DNA from: Abyssibacter sp036156195
Lineage (GTDB): Bacteria > Pseudomonadota > Gammaproteobacteria > Nevskiales > OUC007
Direction: 5' to 3'
DNA length: 64,000 nt
Assembly (NCBI GenBank): GCA_036156195.1
Contig: JAYZUZ010000012.1
Location: 248,001 to 312,000 of the forward strand
The notes below the pieces were generated by a model. The model saw nothing but the letters and a program-made list of their open reading frames with translations, was not told the DNA's origin and did not search any database. Made by a program: the position numbers and the translations under genes. This document shows positions 17,666 through 26,031 of the stretch, piece by piece. Every line of letters starts with the position of its first letter. The stretch's first letter is position 1.

Positions 17666-18327
17666 GCGGACTAAAAGTCATGCTGTTCGATCTGGATGGC
17701 ACGCTGCTGGACACCGCGACGGACTTGCATCGCGCACTCTGTCAGCTGCTTGAAGAGGACAATCGCCCGCCCGTTTCGCTGGACCAAACACGTCGTCACG
17801 TGTCGCGCGGCGCCCGCGGCCTCGTCCGTATGGCGTTTGGCGAAGTCGACAACGAACCCATGCTCACCAGTCGGCTGGTCGATCTGTACCAGCAGGACAT
17901 CGCTCGAGACACGGCCGCCTTCGGAGGCATCGACGCGGTGCTGAACAGACTGCGAGAACTGGGCTGGCGCTGGGGTATCGTCACCAACAAGCTGGAAACG
18001 CTCGCCCGCCGTGTCGTACTGGAATGTCGCGACGCCGCCCTGCTTGCCGACAGCGCCGTGCTCATCGGGGGCGATACGGCAGGCGAACGCAAACCACATC
18101 CGGCCCCGTTACTCCTCGCGGCCGACCAGCTTGACGCGCCTGTCGAGACGATCGTCTATGTTGGCGACGCGCTCACAGATGTTGAAGCAGGCCAGCGTGC
18201 CGGCATGCAGACCGTGGCAGTGGGCTGGGGCTACGTACCCGAAGATGTCCCCCGCTATGACCAATGGCCTGCAGACCACCACACCGCCACCCCGCGCGAC
18301 CTCTACTCTCTGCTCGACACGCTCTGA
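17662..18327 (+). CDS. mupP: HAD phosphatase, MupP/Gph family
   Basis: HAD-superfamily phosphatase, 221 aa from the ATG overlapping the ubiG stop. Motif I is FDLDGTLLDTA, motif II is VTNK, motif III lies around GERKPHP and motif IV is YVGDALTDVEAGQRAG. Annotation pipelines often name such proteins phosphoglycolate phosphatase. In Pseudomonas, however, the gene directly after ubiG and before a YciK-type SDR is mupP, the N-acetylmuramate 6-phosphate phosphatase of peptidoglycan recycling. MupP is preferred here on synteny, and substrate specificity is inferred. Confidence 0.78.
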   Translation: MSGLKVMLFDLDGTLLDTATDLHRALCQLLEEDNRPPVSLDQTRRHVSRGARGLVRMAFGEVDNEPMLTSRLVDLYQQDIARDTAAFGGIDAVLNRLRELGWRWGIVTNKLETLARRVVLECRDAALLADSAVLIGGDTAGERKPHPAPLLLAADQLDAPVETIVYVGDALTDVEAGQRAGMQTVAVGWGYVPEDVPRYDQWPADHHTATPRDLYSLLDTL

Positions 18328-18331
18328 CACC

Positions 18332-19030
18332 ATGACCCAATCCATCGACGCACCCGTCTGGCTCATCACCGGCGCGGGAAGCGGCCTCGGCCGCGCGACT
18401 GCATTGCAAGCCGCCCAATCCGGCGCCCGTGTGGTCCTGGCGGGCCGAAGCCGCCGTAGGCTGGAAGACACCGCCAATGCGATCGCCGATTGCTGCGATG
18501 CCGAGCCAGCAGTCCTGCCGCTGAATCTGGCGGGTGCGGGCATGGACGACTACGCGGAGGTCGCCACGCTCCTCGATGATTCCCTGGGCCGACTGCATGC
18601 GGTTGTCCACTGCGCGGCACAATTCACCGGCCTGACGCCCCTGCATGAACTCAAGCCGGAGGACATGGCCACGATTCTCCATGTGAACGTCACGGCCCCG
18701 TGGTTACTGACACGTGCCCTGCTACCCCTGCTCGGCCGGCAACCCAGCGCTGTTCTCTGGCTGGACGACGCGGATGCGCGCCGTTCCAACGCCTTTTGGG
18801 GTGCGTATGGGCTGTCCAAGGCCGCCCTGCACAAACTGCAGGACAGCTGGCAACAGGAGCTGGAAGCCACCTCCACGGTGCGCATGCGCCTGTTCGCGCC
18901 TCCTCCCATGTTCACGGCACTGCGCCGACTCGCCTTCCCCGCACTGGAACCGAGTGACCTAGCGTCACCCGAGGATGTCGCCCGGGAATTGACCGGATAT
19001 GTTCAACAAATATTGAATGGAAAGGGCTGA
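18332..19030 (+). CDS. YciK-like short-chain dehydrogenase with altered active site
   Basis: Classical-type SDR, 232 aa, starting 4 bases after the mupP stop. The nucleotide motif TGAGSGLGRA (13-22) is intact and the catalytic Tyr/Lys are present in YGLSK. The catalytic Ser normally found about 13 residues before the Tyr is missing: the strand reads SAVLWLDDADARRSNAFWGAYGLSK when joined across the segment, with Asp-Asp at the usual Ser position. The NAG-type motif is also altered (VHCAAQF). It may still bind NAD(P) but be weak or inactive as a dehydrogenase. The position matches YciK-type genes after ubiG-mupP in Pseudomonas. Confidence 0.82.
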   Translation: MTQSIDAPVWLITGAGSGLGRATALQAAQSGARVVLAGRSRRRLEDTANAIADCCDAEPAVLPLNLAGAGMDDYAEVATLLDDSLGRLHAVVHCAAQFTGLTPLHELKPEDMATILHVNVTAPWLLTRALLPLLGRQPSAVLWLDDADARRSNAFWGAYGLSKAALHKLQDSWQQELEATSTVRMRLFAPPPMFTALRRLAFPALEPSDLASPEDVARELTGYVQQILNGKG

Positions 19031-19137
19031 CAAGCCGGGATTACAGCCCGCTGCAAATTTTCCCGCGAACGACTCCCGAGCGGGTGAAAGGTCTGTTAAC
19101 GTACGGCTGCAAGTTACTCAACCCAAAGGAATTGGGG

Positions 19138-19839
19138 ATGAATGGGGACAAACCCACCAGCATCCTGGTCGTGGATGACGATGAAGACATCACCGCCTTC
19201 ATCTATGGACAACTCGAACCTCAGGGCTTTGTGCTCGATTCTGCGGGCACCGGTGAGCTGGGGCTGAAGCTCGCGCTCGAGAACGAATACGACGTCATCA
19301 TTCTCGATTTGATGCTACCGGGCATGAACGGGCTCGAAGTCTGTCGCGGACTGCGGGAACGCAGTGATCGCTACACCCCGGTACTCATGCTCACCGCGCG
19401 TGGAGCCGTGGAAAACAAGATCGAAGGCTTTGCTGCCGGCGCCGACGACTATCTTGCCAAGCCCTTCTCGATTCTGGAGCTGGACGCACGTGTCAAAGCG
19501 CTCGTACGCCGCTCGGCTGCCCCTGCGTCAAAACGCCTGCAGATTGCCGACTTGAGCCTGGACCTCGGCACATTGGAAGTCACGCGGGCCAACCAGCGTA
19601 TTGAACTGGCGCCCATCCACATCCGCATCCTGACTCTCTTGATGCAGCGCTCACCGGACGTGGTTTCCCGCTCGGCACTGGAGTCCGTCGTCTGGGGCGA
19701 CGATCCGCCAGATTCTGACGCGCTGCGCGTGCATATCTATACGTTGCGCAACGCCATCGATCGCCCCTTCGACAAACCCTTGCTGCACACCGTACCCAAG
19801 ATGGGCTATCGCCTGGCAAGCATCGAAGACCCCGCATAA
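19138..19839 (+). CDS. OmpR-family response regulator (orphan)
   Basis: Two-component transcription regulator, 233 aa from the ATG at 19138, which has a good Shine-Dalgarno (AAAGGAA). A GTG at 19084 is also in frame but weaker. Receiver domain: acidic pocket VVDDDED (11-17), phospho-acceptor Asp57 (LDLMLPGMNG), Thr86 and Lys108 (AKPFS). The C-terminal winged-helix DNA-binding domain ends with VHIYTLRNAI and TVPKMGYRL. No sensor kinase gene is nearby, so the signal is unknown. Its 3' end overlaps the convergent glycosylase gene by 34 bases. Confidence 0.93.
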   Translation: MNGDKPTSILVVDDDEDITAFIYGQLEPQGFVLDSAGTGELGLKLALENEYDVIILDLMLPGMNGLEVCRGLRERSDRYTPVLMLTARGAVENKIEGFAAGADDYLAKPFSILELDARVKALVRRSAAPASKRLQIADLSLDLGTLEVTRANQRIELAPIHIRILTLLMQRSPDVVSRSALESVVWGDDPPDSDALRVHIYTLRNAIDRPFDKPLLHTVPKMGYRLASIEDPA

Positions 19840-20468
19840 CAACAATCGGGCTGTAGCGGACAAGCGCTGCAGTCCGGTCGACTCCGGCAGTAGGTCTGCG
19901 CGTGACGCACGATTACGGCATGCGCTTGGCGGCTGTTCTCAGCAGAACCGGTGCAGGCAGCCAGCCAGCAGTCAGCCAGGTGTCGATCCGCCCAATTCTT
20001 CGCCGGACCATCGACCCGCTGTTGAATGCGCCGTAAATAGGCGTCGACCACGAAAACGGGTCGATTAAAGGCATACAGCGCAATGGCATCTGCCGTCTCG
20101 GCGCCAATCCCCTTCTGAGTAAGCAGTGCACTCCGAAGCGCCGCAGTGGGAAGCCGGTCGAGCCCCGCCTCGCCGCCGGAACGCACCCACCAGCCCGCAA
20201 CCGCCCGCAATCTCTGCGCCTTTTGTCGGTGAAAGCCGCTCGGTCGGATCAGGACCTCGAGAGATGGCAGATCAGCCTCGGCCAGTGATCCAGCGTTTAG
20301 CAGGCCGCGGCTGCGCAACGCCGCTAGGGACTGCTCCGCCCGCGACCAGCGCGTTTGCTGAACCAACAAAGCACCCACAACCACCTCAAACGCGTGCCTG
20401 GCCGGCCACCAACCCTGTTGTGAGCCGAAATGCGCCGTCAGGCGCGCCAGGATATCGGCAGGTTTCAG
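19806..20468 (-). CDS. HhH-GPD / endonuclease III-like DNA glycosylase, probable CTG start
   Basis: Base-excision-repair glycosylase of the endonuclease III superfamily. The core includes FEVVVGALLVQQTRW, the helix-hairpin-helix loop QKGIGAETADAI and the catalytic Asp in FVVDAYLRRI. A C-x5-C-x2-C-x5-C cluster (CRSRPDCSACPLQPDC) probably holds a 4Fe-4S centre. The Lys that gives Nth its lyase activity is replaced in this loop (GAETA instead of GRKTA), resembling the 3-methyladenine glycosylase branch (MagIII). No ATG, GTG or TTG suits the domain start. A CTG at 20468, overlapping the rluB stop by 4 bases like all upstream gene pairs, gives 220 aa and full similarity. A GTG at 20693 would overlap rluB by 229 bases. 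Confidence 0.82.
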   Translation of the reverse strand: MKPADILARLTAHFGSQQGWWPARHAFEVVVGALLVQQTRWSRAEQSLAALRSRGLLNAGSLAEADLPSLEVLIRPSGFHRQKAQRLRAVAGWWVRSGGEAGLDRLPTAALRSALLTQKGIGAETADAIALYAFNRPVFVVDAYLRRIQQRVDGPAKNWADRHLADCWLAACTGSAENSRQAHAVIVRHAQTYCRSRPDCSACPLQPDCCYAGSSMLARR

Positions 20469-21238
20469 CGGGACCCGGCGGTTGGTTTTGCCGATTGGCC
20501 AAGCCCGACCAGCTCGCGCAAGGCCTTGACCTCTTCTGCCGTGGCTAGGCGATTCCCACCGGCTCTGATGGACTTGTCGGCAATCAAGGGGCCGAATCGT
20601 GTCCGAATCAGACGGCTGACCTGCAAGCCCTGGCTTTCCCAAAGGCGCCGCACAAGACGATTGCGACCTTCGTGCACCGTGACATGAAACCACTGGTTGT
20701 CACCGGTCGCACCTCCGATCTCCAGGGCATCGAAACGTGCGATGCCGTCATCCAGCTCAACACCGGCACGTAGCGCCTTGAGATGGGCATCGGTCACCTG
20801 CCCGAAAACCCGCACTGAATACTCGCGCGGAATGCGGTATTCCGGTCGCATGAGCCGCTGGGCAAGCTCACCATCAGTGGTGAAGGCCAGCACACCGGAG
20901 GTCGCCACATCGAGACGGCCAATCGCCACCCAGCGGCCACGACCCGGGCGTGGCAGGTTTGCGAATACGGTCTCGCGGCCCTGTGGGTCGCTACGGGTCA
21001 CGATCTGTCCGCTGGGCTTTCGGTAGATCAGTACCTGACAGGGCACCTCCGCGGCAATACGCATCGCGATCCGCCGACCATCCACCTGAATAGCATCCGT
21101 CGCCGAGACCGGCTGCCCGAGCGTCGCCACCGCACCATTGACGCGAACACGCCCCTCGCGCACCCAGCGTTCGATCTCGCGGCGCGAACCCAGTCCCGCC
21201 CGCGAAAGGAATTTGTGGATTCGCTCACCGCCGCTCAT
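20465..21238 (-). CDS. rluB: 23S rRNA pseudouridine synthase (RluB family)
   Basis: Makes a pseudouridine in 23S rRNA (position 2605 in E. coli). 257 aa. An N-terminal S4 RNA-binding domain (ERIHKFLSRAGLGSRREIERW) precedes the catalytic domain, whose motif GRLDVATSG contains the catalytic Asp. The RluB/RluE type continues with EYSVRVFG and HEGRNRLVRRL. It overlaps the scpB stop by 4 bases. The scpA-scpB-rluB order is common in proteobacteria. Confidence 0.94.
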   Translation of the reverse strand: MSGGERIHKFLSRAGLGSRREIERWVREGRVRVNGAVATLGQPVSATDAIQVDGRRIAMRIAAEVPCQVLIYRKPSGQIVTRSDPQGRETVFANLPRPGRGRWVAIGRLDVATSGVLAFTTDGELAQRLMRPEYRIPREYSVRVFGQVTDAHLKALRAGVELDDGIARFDALEIGGATGDNQWFHVTVHEGRNRLVRRLWESQGLQVSRLIRTRFGPLIADKSIRAGGNRLATAEEVKALRELVGLGQSAKPTAGSR

Positions 21239-22005
21239 GTCGGCAACCGCTGTGGCTGATCGCTGGTCGAAGCAGTTTCAGACTGCTCCGCTATCGGCTG
21301 TTGTTCCATTTGCGCGCCCTCCTCGCCGGTCGCCCCCGGTTCCTGTCCGGTCCGTGTGACTCCATCGGAATCCCCGGCCGCCTCGTCCTCATCGTCCGGT
21401 GGCGTGAACGTCGGATCCAAACGCGCCAACGCCGCGTGCAAGGCATCAAGATCCTTGATCTCGGGCAGCGCTGGCAATTGGTCTAAGGACTTCAGGTTGT
21501 AATCGTCCAGAAACTGACGCGTCGTACCCAACAGCACCGGCCGCCCCGGTACCTCGCGATGCCCCAGTTCGCGCACCCAGCCACGCTCCAGCAGCGTGCG
21601 CACAATATTGGCTGATAGCGAGACGCCTCGGATTTCCTCGATTTCCCCGCGGGTAATGGGCTGCCGATAGCAGATGATCGCCAATGTCTCCAGCAACGCG
21701 CGGGAGTAACGCTGTGGCTTCTCCCGCCAAAGCCGGGCTACCCAAGGCGCGTAGCGTTCACGCACCTGCAGTCGCCATCCGCTGGCCACTTCCACAAGCT
21801 CGACTGCGGATGTGTCACGTTGCACGTCGATGTGCTCCAGGGCCGCTCGCAGCTCCCCACGGGACGGTACGTCCGCCTCATCGAAAACCGCTTGAAGCCG
21901 CTCAAAGGACAACGGCTGATCACTGGCCAGCAACACGGCCTCGACAATACGTGCCAGCTCTTCGGAGGAACGCCCCTGGGTGGGCGTTGGCTTGGTCTCG
22001 CTCAT
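21235..22005 (-). CDS. scpB: SMC-Scp complex subunit ScpB
   Basis: Dimeric winged-helix protein that joins SMC and ScpA to form the bacterial condensin. 256 aa. ScpB signatures include VEAVLLASDQPLSFERL, the core YSRALLETLAIICYRQPITRGEIEEIRG when read across two segments, and NIVRTLLERGWVRELG. A poorly ordered acidic tail follows from about residue 200. The smc gene is in this same window at 31022-34528, so the cell has the SMC-ScpAB system rather than MukBEF. Confidence 0.95.
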   Translation of the reverse strand: MSETKPTPTQGRSSEELARIVEAVLLASDQPLSFERLQAVFDEADVPSRGELRAALEHIDVQRDTSAVELVEVASGWRLQVRERYAPWVARLWREKPQRYSRALLETLAIICYRQPITRGEIEEIRGVSLSANIVRTLLERGWVRELGHREVPGRPVLLGTTRQFLDDYNLKSLDQLPALPEIKDLDALHAALARLDPTFTPPDDEDEAAGDSDGVTRTGQEPGATGEEGAQMEQQPIAEQSETASTSDQPQRLPT

Positions 22006-22814
22006 GAAGCCTCCATGGGGCCCGCCAGACGGATCAGCGGCAAGGCGCTCATGTCGGGCTGATGTACCTCAATCATGGACGTCCGCGCCAGCTCGAGTAC
22101 CGCCAGAAAACACACGACGACGCCAGCGCGGCCTTCACTGAAATCGACTAGGCCGGAGAACGGGCGCGCGACGCGATCTTTGAGCAACTCGATCACCCGT
22201 CCCATGCGCTCGCGCACGCTCAGCGGCTCGCGTGCCACCTCGTGACTCGCAAAGAGTTCCGCGCGCTGCAACACGTCGCGCAAAGACTCCAGCAACTCCT
22301 GCAAACTGGGCTGTGGCGGTTCGGCCTGCACCTCAATGTGATCCGGCCTGGCCCCGGCACTCCAGAATTCGCGACCATGACGCGGCATAGCATCCAACTG
22401 CTCGGCCGCCTGCTTGAACCGCTCGTACTCCTGCAAACGCTGAACAAGGCCCGCCCTCGGATCTTCTTCTTCGTCCTCAACACTCGCTGGCCGGGGCAGT
22501 AGCAGCCGAGATTTGATCTCAGCCAGCATGGCGGCCATCACCAGATACTCGGCCGCCAGTTCAAAGCGCATATGCTGCATCAGCCGGATGTAGTCCATGT
22601 ATTGCGTCGTGATCTGACACACCGGAATATCGAGGATATCGATGTTCTGTCGGCGTATCAGATACAGCAGCAGATCCAGCGGCCCCTCAAAGGTTTCCAG
22701 AAAGACCTCAAGCGCATCCGGGGGGATGTACAAATCCTTGGGCAACGCGGCAAGCGGCTGCCCATGAACCTTGACGGTCCAGTCCTGCGGATCGGCGGAG
22801 GCCGGTTCGCTCAC
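22002..22814 (-). CDS. scpA: SMC-Scp complex kleisin ScpA
   Basis: Kleisin that bridges the two SMC heads in the bacterial condensin. 270 aa. Signature regions are FEGPLDLLLYLIRRQNIDILDI near residue 40-60, followed by the helical region AAEYLVMAAMLAEIKSRLLLP and a C-terminal winged helix (FLAVLELARTSMIEVHQ). Genes overlap by 4 bases on both sides (trpS before, scpB after). Confidence 0.96.
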   Translation of the reverse strand: MSEPASADPQDWTVKVHGQPLAALPKDLYIPPDALEVFLETFEGPLDLLLYLIRRQNIDILDIPVCQITTQYMDYIRLMQHMRFELAAEYLVMAAMLAEIKSRLLLPRPASVEDEEEDPRAGLVQRLQEYERFKQAAEQLDAMPRHGREFWSAGARPDHIEVQAEPPQPSLQELLESLRDVLQRAELFASHEVAREPLSVRERMGRVIELLKDRVARPFSGLVDFSEGRAGVVVCFLAVLELARTSMIEVHQPDMSALPLIRLAGPMEAS

Positions 22815-23812
22815 GCAGCCACCAACCCAATAACGTCACGAGCGCGGTTCAGCGTATCGGATGCCCGATCAGATGCAGCCTCCGCACCCCGGCGCAGCAC
22901 CTCGGTCAACCGACTCTTGTCCTCGCGCAGCTCGGCGTACCGCGCCTGAATCGGCTCAAGCTCGGCCAGCAGGGCATCCGCGACATCCTGTTTGAACTGC
23001 CCGTAACCCAGGCCGGCATAGTCACGCTCGATCTGGTCAAAGGGCTTACCCGTCACGGCAGACAGGATGCTCATGAGATTGGACACACCCGGCTTGTTCT
23101 CGATGTCGAAGCGCACCTCGGCCTCGGAGTCCGTCACGGCCCGCTTGATCTTCTTGACGATGCGCTTGGGCTCATCCAGCAAGGTGATGTAATTCGACTC
23201 GACCGAGTCGGATTTGGACATTTTGGCCGTCGGATCCTGCAAACTCATGATCCGCGCACCGACATCCGGAATGTAGGGCTCGGGCACCTTGAACACGTCG
23301 CCGTACAACGCATTGAAACGCTGGGCGACATCGCGGGTCAGTTCCAGGTGCTGCTTCTGGTCCTGGCCAACCGGCACCAGATCGGTCTGGTAGAGCAGGA
23401 TGTCTGCGACCATGAGCACCGGATAATTGAGTAGACCCGCATTGATGTTGGCCTCGTGCTTCTTGGACTTGTCCTTGAACTGGGTCATCCGGTTGAGCTC
23501 ACCCACATAGGTGTAGCAGTTCAGCAACCAAGCCAGTTCGGAGTGCGCCGGCACATGCGACTGGACAAACAGCGTGTTGCGGTCCGGATCGAGCCCGCAG
23601 GCCATGTACAAACAGAGAAACTGGTAGCAGCGCTCGCGCAGGGCTGCCGGATCCTGGCGCACGGTAATCGAGTGCAGGTCGACCAGCATGAATAGCGTGT
23701 CGTAATCATCCTGCTTGTGCACCCAGTTCCGAATCGCACCCAGATAATTGCCCAGGGTGAGATGGCCGGAGGGCTGGATGCCCGACAGCATGACAGGTCG
23801 TTGCGTACTCAC
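22811..23812 (-). CDS. trpS: Tryptophanyl-tRNA synthetase
   Basis: Class I aminoacyl-tRNA synthetase charging tRNA-Trp. From the GTG at 23812, which overlaps the M50 protease stop by 4 bases, it is 333 aa (E. coli 334). The open frame extends further upstream but that part has no TrpS similarity. The ATP-binding HIGH-like motif is PSGHLTLGNYLGAI near residue 16, and the KMSKS motif is AKMSKSDS near residue 200. It is grouped with scpA/scpB, a common arrangement. Confidence 0.96.
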   Translation of the reverse strand: MSTQRPVMLSGIQPSGHLTLGNYLGAIRNWVHKQDDYDTLFMLVDLHSITVRQDPAALRERCYQFLCLYMACGLDPDRNTLFVQSHVPAHSELAWLLNCYTYVGELNRMTQFKDKSKKHEANINAGLLNYPVLMVADILLYQTDLVPVGQDQKQHLELTRDVAQRFNALYGDVFKVPEPYIPDVGARIMSLQDPTAKMSKSDSVESNYITLLDEPKRIVKKIKRAVTDSEAEVRFDIENKPGVSNLMSILSAVTGKPFDQIERDYAGLGYGQFKQDVADALLAELEPIQARYAELREDKSRLTEVLRRGAEAASDRASDTLNRARDVIGLVAA

Positions 23813-24483
23813 AGAGATATTCCCAGCATTTGAAAGATAAGGTTGCGCAGGCCATCCATGGGCGGGCCAATCAGTACACCCAGCACACCGGTGGCCAGCA
23901 GCACGACGAGAATGACCAGCCCGTAGGGCTCGATCTTCATGTAATGCGCTGCTGCGTCGCGCGGCAACAACGAGGCGGCAACCCGGCTGCCGTCCAGCGG
24001 CGGAATCGGCAGGAGGTTCAGCACCATCAGCACCAGATTGATGAGGACACCCGCAAAGCACATGTAGGCCACGCCCTGTACCCAGGGGGCCTGCGTTCCG
24101 GTGGTCATCGCCCATTTCAGGCCAAGGGCCCAGCCAATGGCCATGACCAGGTTCGACAGCGGACCGGCCACCGCCACCACCGCCATGCCTCGGCGGGGGT
24201 CCTTGAAGCGCAGCGCATTCACCGGGACAGGCTTGGCCCAACCGAATATCAGACCGCCGGCGCCCAGCAGCGCTCCACCGAGCAACATCAGTCCAGGCAC
24301 CAGCAAGGTGCCGACCGGGTCTACGTGCTTGATGGGGTTTAACGTCAACCGGCCCAAGCGGCTGGCTGTATCGTCTCCCAAGGCACGGGCAACAAAGCCA
24401 TGGGCCGCTTCATGCACTGTCACAGCGAAGACCACGGGCAGCGCCCAGATCGCGAGCAACTGAATGAAGTTGAAGTCGTTCAT
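23809..24483 (-). CDS. Site-2 protease family membrane metalloprotease (M50)
   Basis: Intramembrane zinc metalloprotease, 224 aa, with about five or six hydrophobic segments. The zinc motif HEAAHG lies in the first segment (about 24-29), and the third ligand region NLLPIPPLDGSRV lies further on. No PDZ domain is present, so it is the small YwhC-like type rather than RseP. The gene is often next to trpS and scpA in proteobacteria. The substrate is unknown. Confidence 0.92.
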   Translation of the reverse strand: MNDFNFIQLLAIWALPVVFAVTVHEAAHGFVARALGDDTASRLGRLTLNPIKHVDPVGTLLVPGLMLLGGALLGAGGLIFGWAKPVPVNALRFKDPRRGMAVVAVAGPLSNLVMAIGWALGLKWAMTTGTQAPWVQGVAYMCFAGVLINLVLMVLNLLPIPPLDGSRVAASLLPRDAAAHYMKIEPYGLVILVVLLATGVLGVLIGPPMDGLRNLIFQMLGISL

Positions 24484-24490
24484 CGAGAAA

Positions 24491-25114
24491 TTATAGGCCC
24501 AGGGCCGACAATGGCCCCTGCCCCTCGCGCAGCACCTCGGGCGCTTCCCCGCTCAAATCGACAATGGTCGTGGGTTCGATGCTGCAGGCGCCACCATCGA
24601 CGATGACATCCACCTCTCGATCCAGACGATCCAGGACATCGTCGGGATCAGACAACGGCAGGTCATCGCCGGGCAGCAAGGCGGTACAGGTCAGCAACGG
24701 CTCACCGAGCACATCCAGCAGGTGCTGGCAGATGGTGTTGTCCGGTATGCGGATACCCACGGTCTTGCGTTTGGCGTCCTGCAGGCGCCTGGGTGTCTCA
24801 TGCGTGGCCTTGAGCACAAACGTGTAAGGACCGGGTGTGGCCGCGCGGATCATCCGATACTGCTGATTATCCACCTTGGCGTAGGTTGATATCTCGGACA
24901 AATCCCGACACATCAGTGTCATGTGGTGCTTGTCGTCAAACCCACGCAGGCGCCGGATACGCGTCATGGCCTGCTTGTCACCGAGATGGCACCCAAGGGC
25001 GTAGGACGAGTCGGTGGGATAGGCGATCACTGCGCCCGCATGGAGCTGATCGACCACCTGGAGCACCAGTCGCCGCTGTGGGTCGACCGGATGAATTGCG
25101 ACATGCTGTGCCAT
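24491..25114 (-). CDS. yciO: YciO/Sua5/YrdC-family protein
   Basis: Member of the L-threonylcarbamoyladenylate synthase fold, 207 aa. The nucleotide-binding core is visible as AVIAYPTDSSYALGCHLG and the later PGPYTFVLKAT and KTVGIRIPDN. The close match to YciO (KHHMTLMCRDLSEIS) separates it from the tRNA-modifying TsaC/Sua5 enzymes, and the precise role of YciO is uncertain. It opens the minus-strand run toward trpS-scpAB and is divergent from yciB. Confidence 0.92.
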   Translation of the reverse strand: MAQHVAIHPVDPQRRLVLQVVDQLHAGAVIAYPTDSSYALGCHLGDKQAMTRIRRLRGFDDKHHMTLMCRDLSEISTYAKVDNQQYRMIRAATPGPYTFVLKATHETPRRLQDAKRKTVGIRIPDNTICQHLLDVLGEPLLTCTALLPGDDLPLSDPDDVLDRLDREVDVIVDGGACSIEPTTIVDLSGEAPEVLREGQGPLSALGL

Positions 25115-25170
25115 GGCTTCGGGTCTGCTGGCCTCGGGCCGCAGTACAGGCTGAACGAGATCGCGGCCGT

Positions 25171-25176
25171 TATACT
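25171..25176 (+). promoter_or_regulatory. Candidate -10 element for yciB
   Basis: TATACT 8 bases before the yciB ATG, in the GTTATACTG context often seen in gammaproteobacterial promoters. No good -35 is visible. The short distance would give a nearly leaderless transcript. Confidence 0.4.
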
Positions 25177-25183
25177 GTGCCGC

Positions 25184-25729
25184 ATGAAAACACTGATGGA
25201 TTGGTTGCCGGCGCTGGCCTTCGTGGCCGCGTACCTAGTTTACGACATCTATGTCGCAACAGCGGTGCTCATTGCCACCCTGTTTGCCGCCGTTGCGGTG
25301 CATCGGCTGCGAACCGGCGAATGGCACAAGACGAATGCAGTTGCAGCCGTCATCGCCCTGCTCCTGGGTGGGCTGACACTGTGGATCCGCGACCCGATGT
25401 TTATCAAGCTCAAGCCCACTGCGGTCTATGCAATCTTTGCAGTCGTGCTCGCAGCGAGTCACTTCATCGGCAACAAACCGCTCATGGCCCGCATCCCGCC
25501 CAGCATGATCGACTTGCCCGACTGGCTGTGGTCACGGATCAACGCTGCCTGGGCGGTGTTTTTTCTCCTCTGTGCTGTGGTTAATGTGCCGATTGCGCTG
25601 TACCTGCCGGAATCCACCTGGGTCATGATCAAGACCTTTGGTTACACCGGCGCATCGTTTCTGTTCCTGCTGGCGCATCTGCCGTTCATCGCACCTTATT
25701 TGCCCAAGGAAGAGAGCACGCCGTCATGA
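25184..25729 (+). CDS. yciB: Inner membrane septation protein YciB/IspZ
   Basis: Polytopic inner-membrane protein (about five segments, 181 aa) of the YciB/IspZ family, needed for normal septation and envelope integrity in enterics. It has the typical start MKTLMDWLPALAFVAAYL and the conserved KLKPTAVYAIFA and NAAWAVFFLLCAVVN regions. The chosen ATG is at 25184. It leads the yciB-yciI-bolA operon with ATGA overlaps; yciB and yciI are near neighbours in E. coli too. Confidence 0.94.
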   Translation: MKTLMDWLPALAFVAAYLVYDIYVATAVLIATLFAAVAVHRLRTGEWHKTNAVAAVIALLLGGLTLWIRDPMFIKLKPTAVYAIFAVVLAASHFIGNKPLMARIPPSMIDLPDWLWSRINAAWAVFFLLCAVVNVPIALYLPESTWVMIKTFGYTGASFLFLLAHLPFIAPYLPKEESTPS

Positions 25730-26031
25730 TGCCCTTTGTGATTCTGGCGACTGATGCGCCGGGTTCCATGGACGCACGGGCGGCTGCACGCCCCGCCCAC
25801 CTGGAACGATTGGAGCGGCTTCAGGGCGAAGGTCGCCTGCATCTGGCGGGCCCGCTACCCATCGCGGAGCATCCTGACGCTGCCGCCGCCGGTTACCACG
25901 GCAGCCTGATTGTGGCTGACTTCGCGTCGCTGGATGATGCGCGGCAGTGGGCGGCTGCCGACCCGTACCGTGAGGCCGGCGTCTACACTGATGTTCAGAT
26001 CTACCCGTTCAAGGCCGTATTTCCTCGATGA
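25726..26031 (+). CDS. yciI: YciI family protein
   Basis: Small ferredoxin-like dimer family, 101 aa. Typical features are the early LATDAPGSMDARAAARPAHL and the conserved DP motif in WAAADPYREAGVYTDVQIYPFK. E. coli YciI is structurally known but its reaction is not settled. It overlaps yciB and the BolA-like gene by a few bases and is probably co-transcribed. Confidence 0.93.
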   Translation: MMPFVILATDAPGSMDARAAARPAHLERLERLQGEGRLHLAGPLPIAEHPDAAAAGYHGSLIVADFASLDDARQWAAADPYREAGVYTDVQIYPFKAVFPR

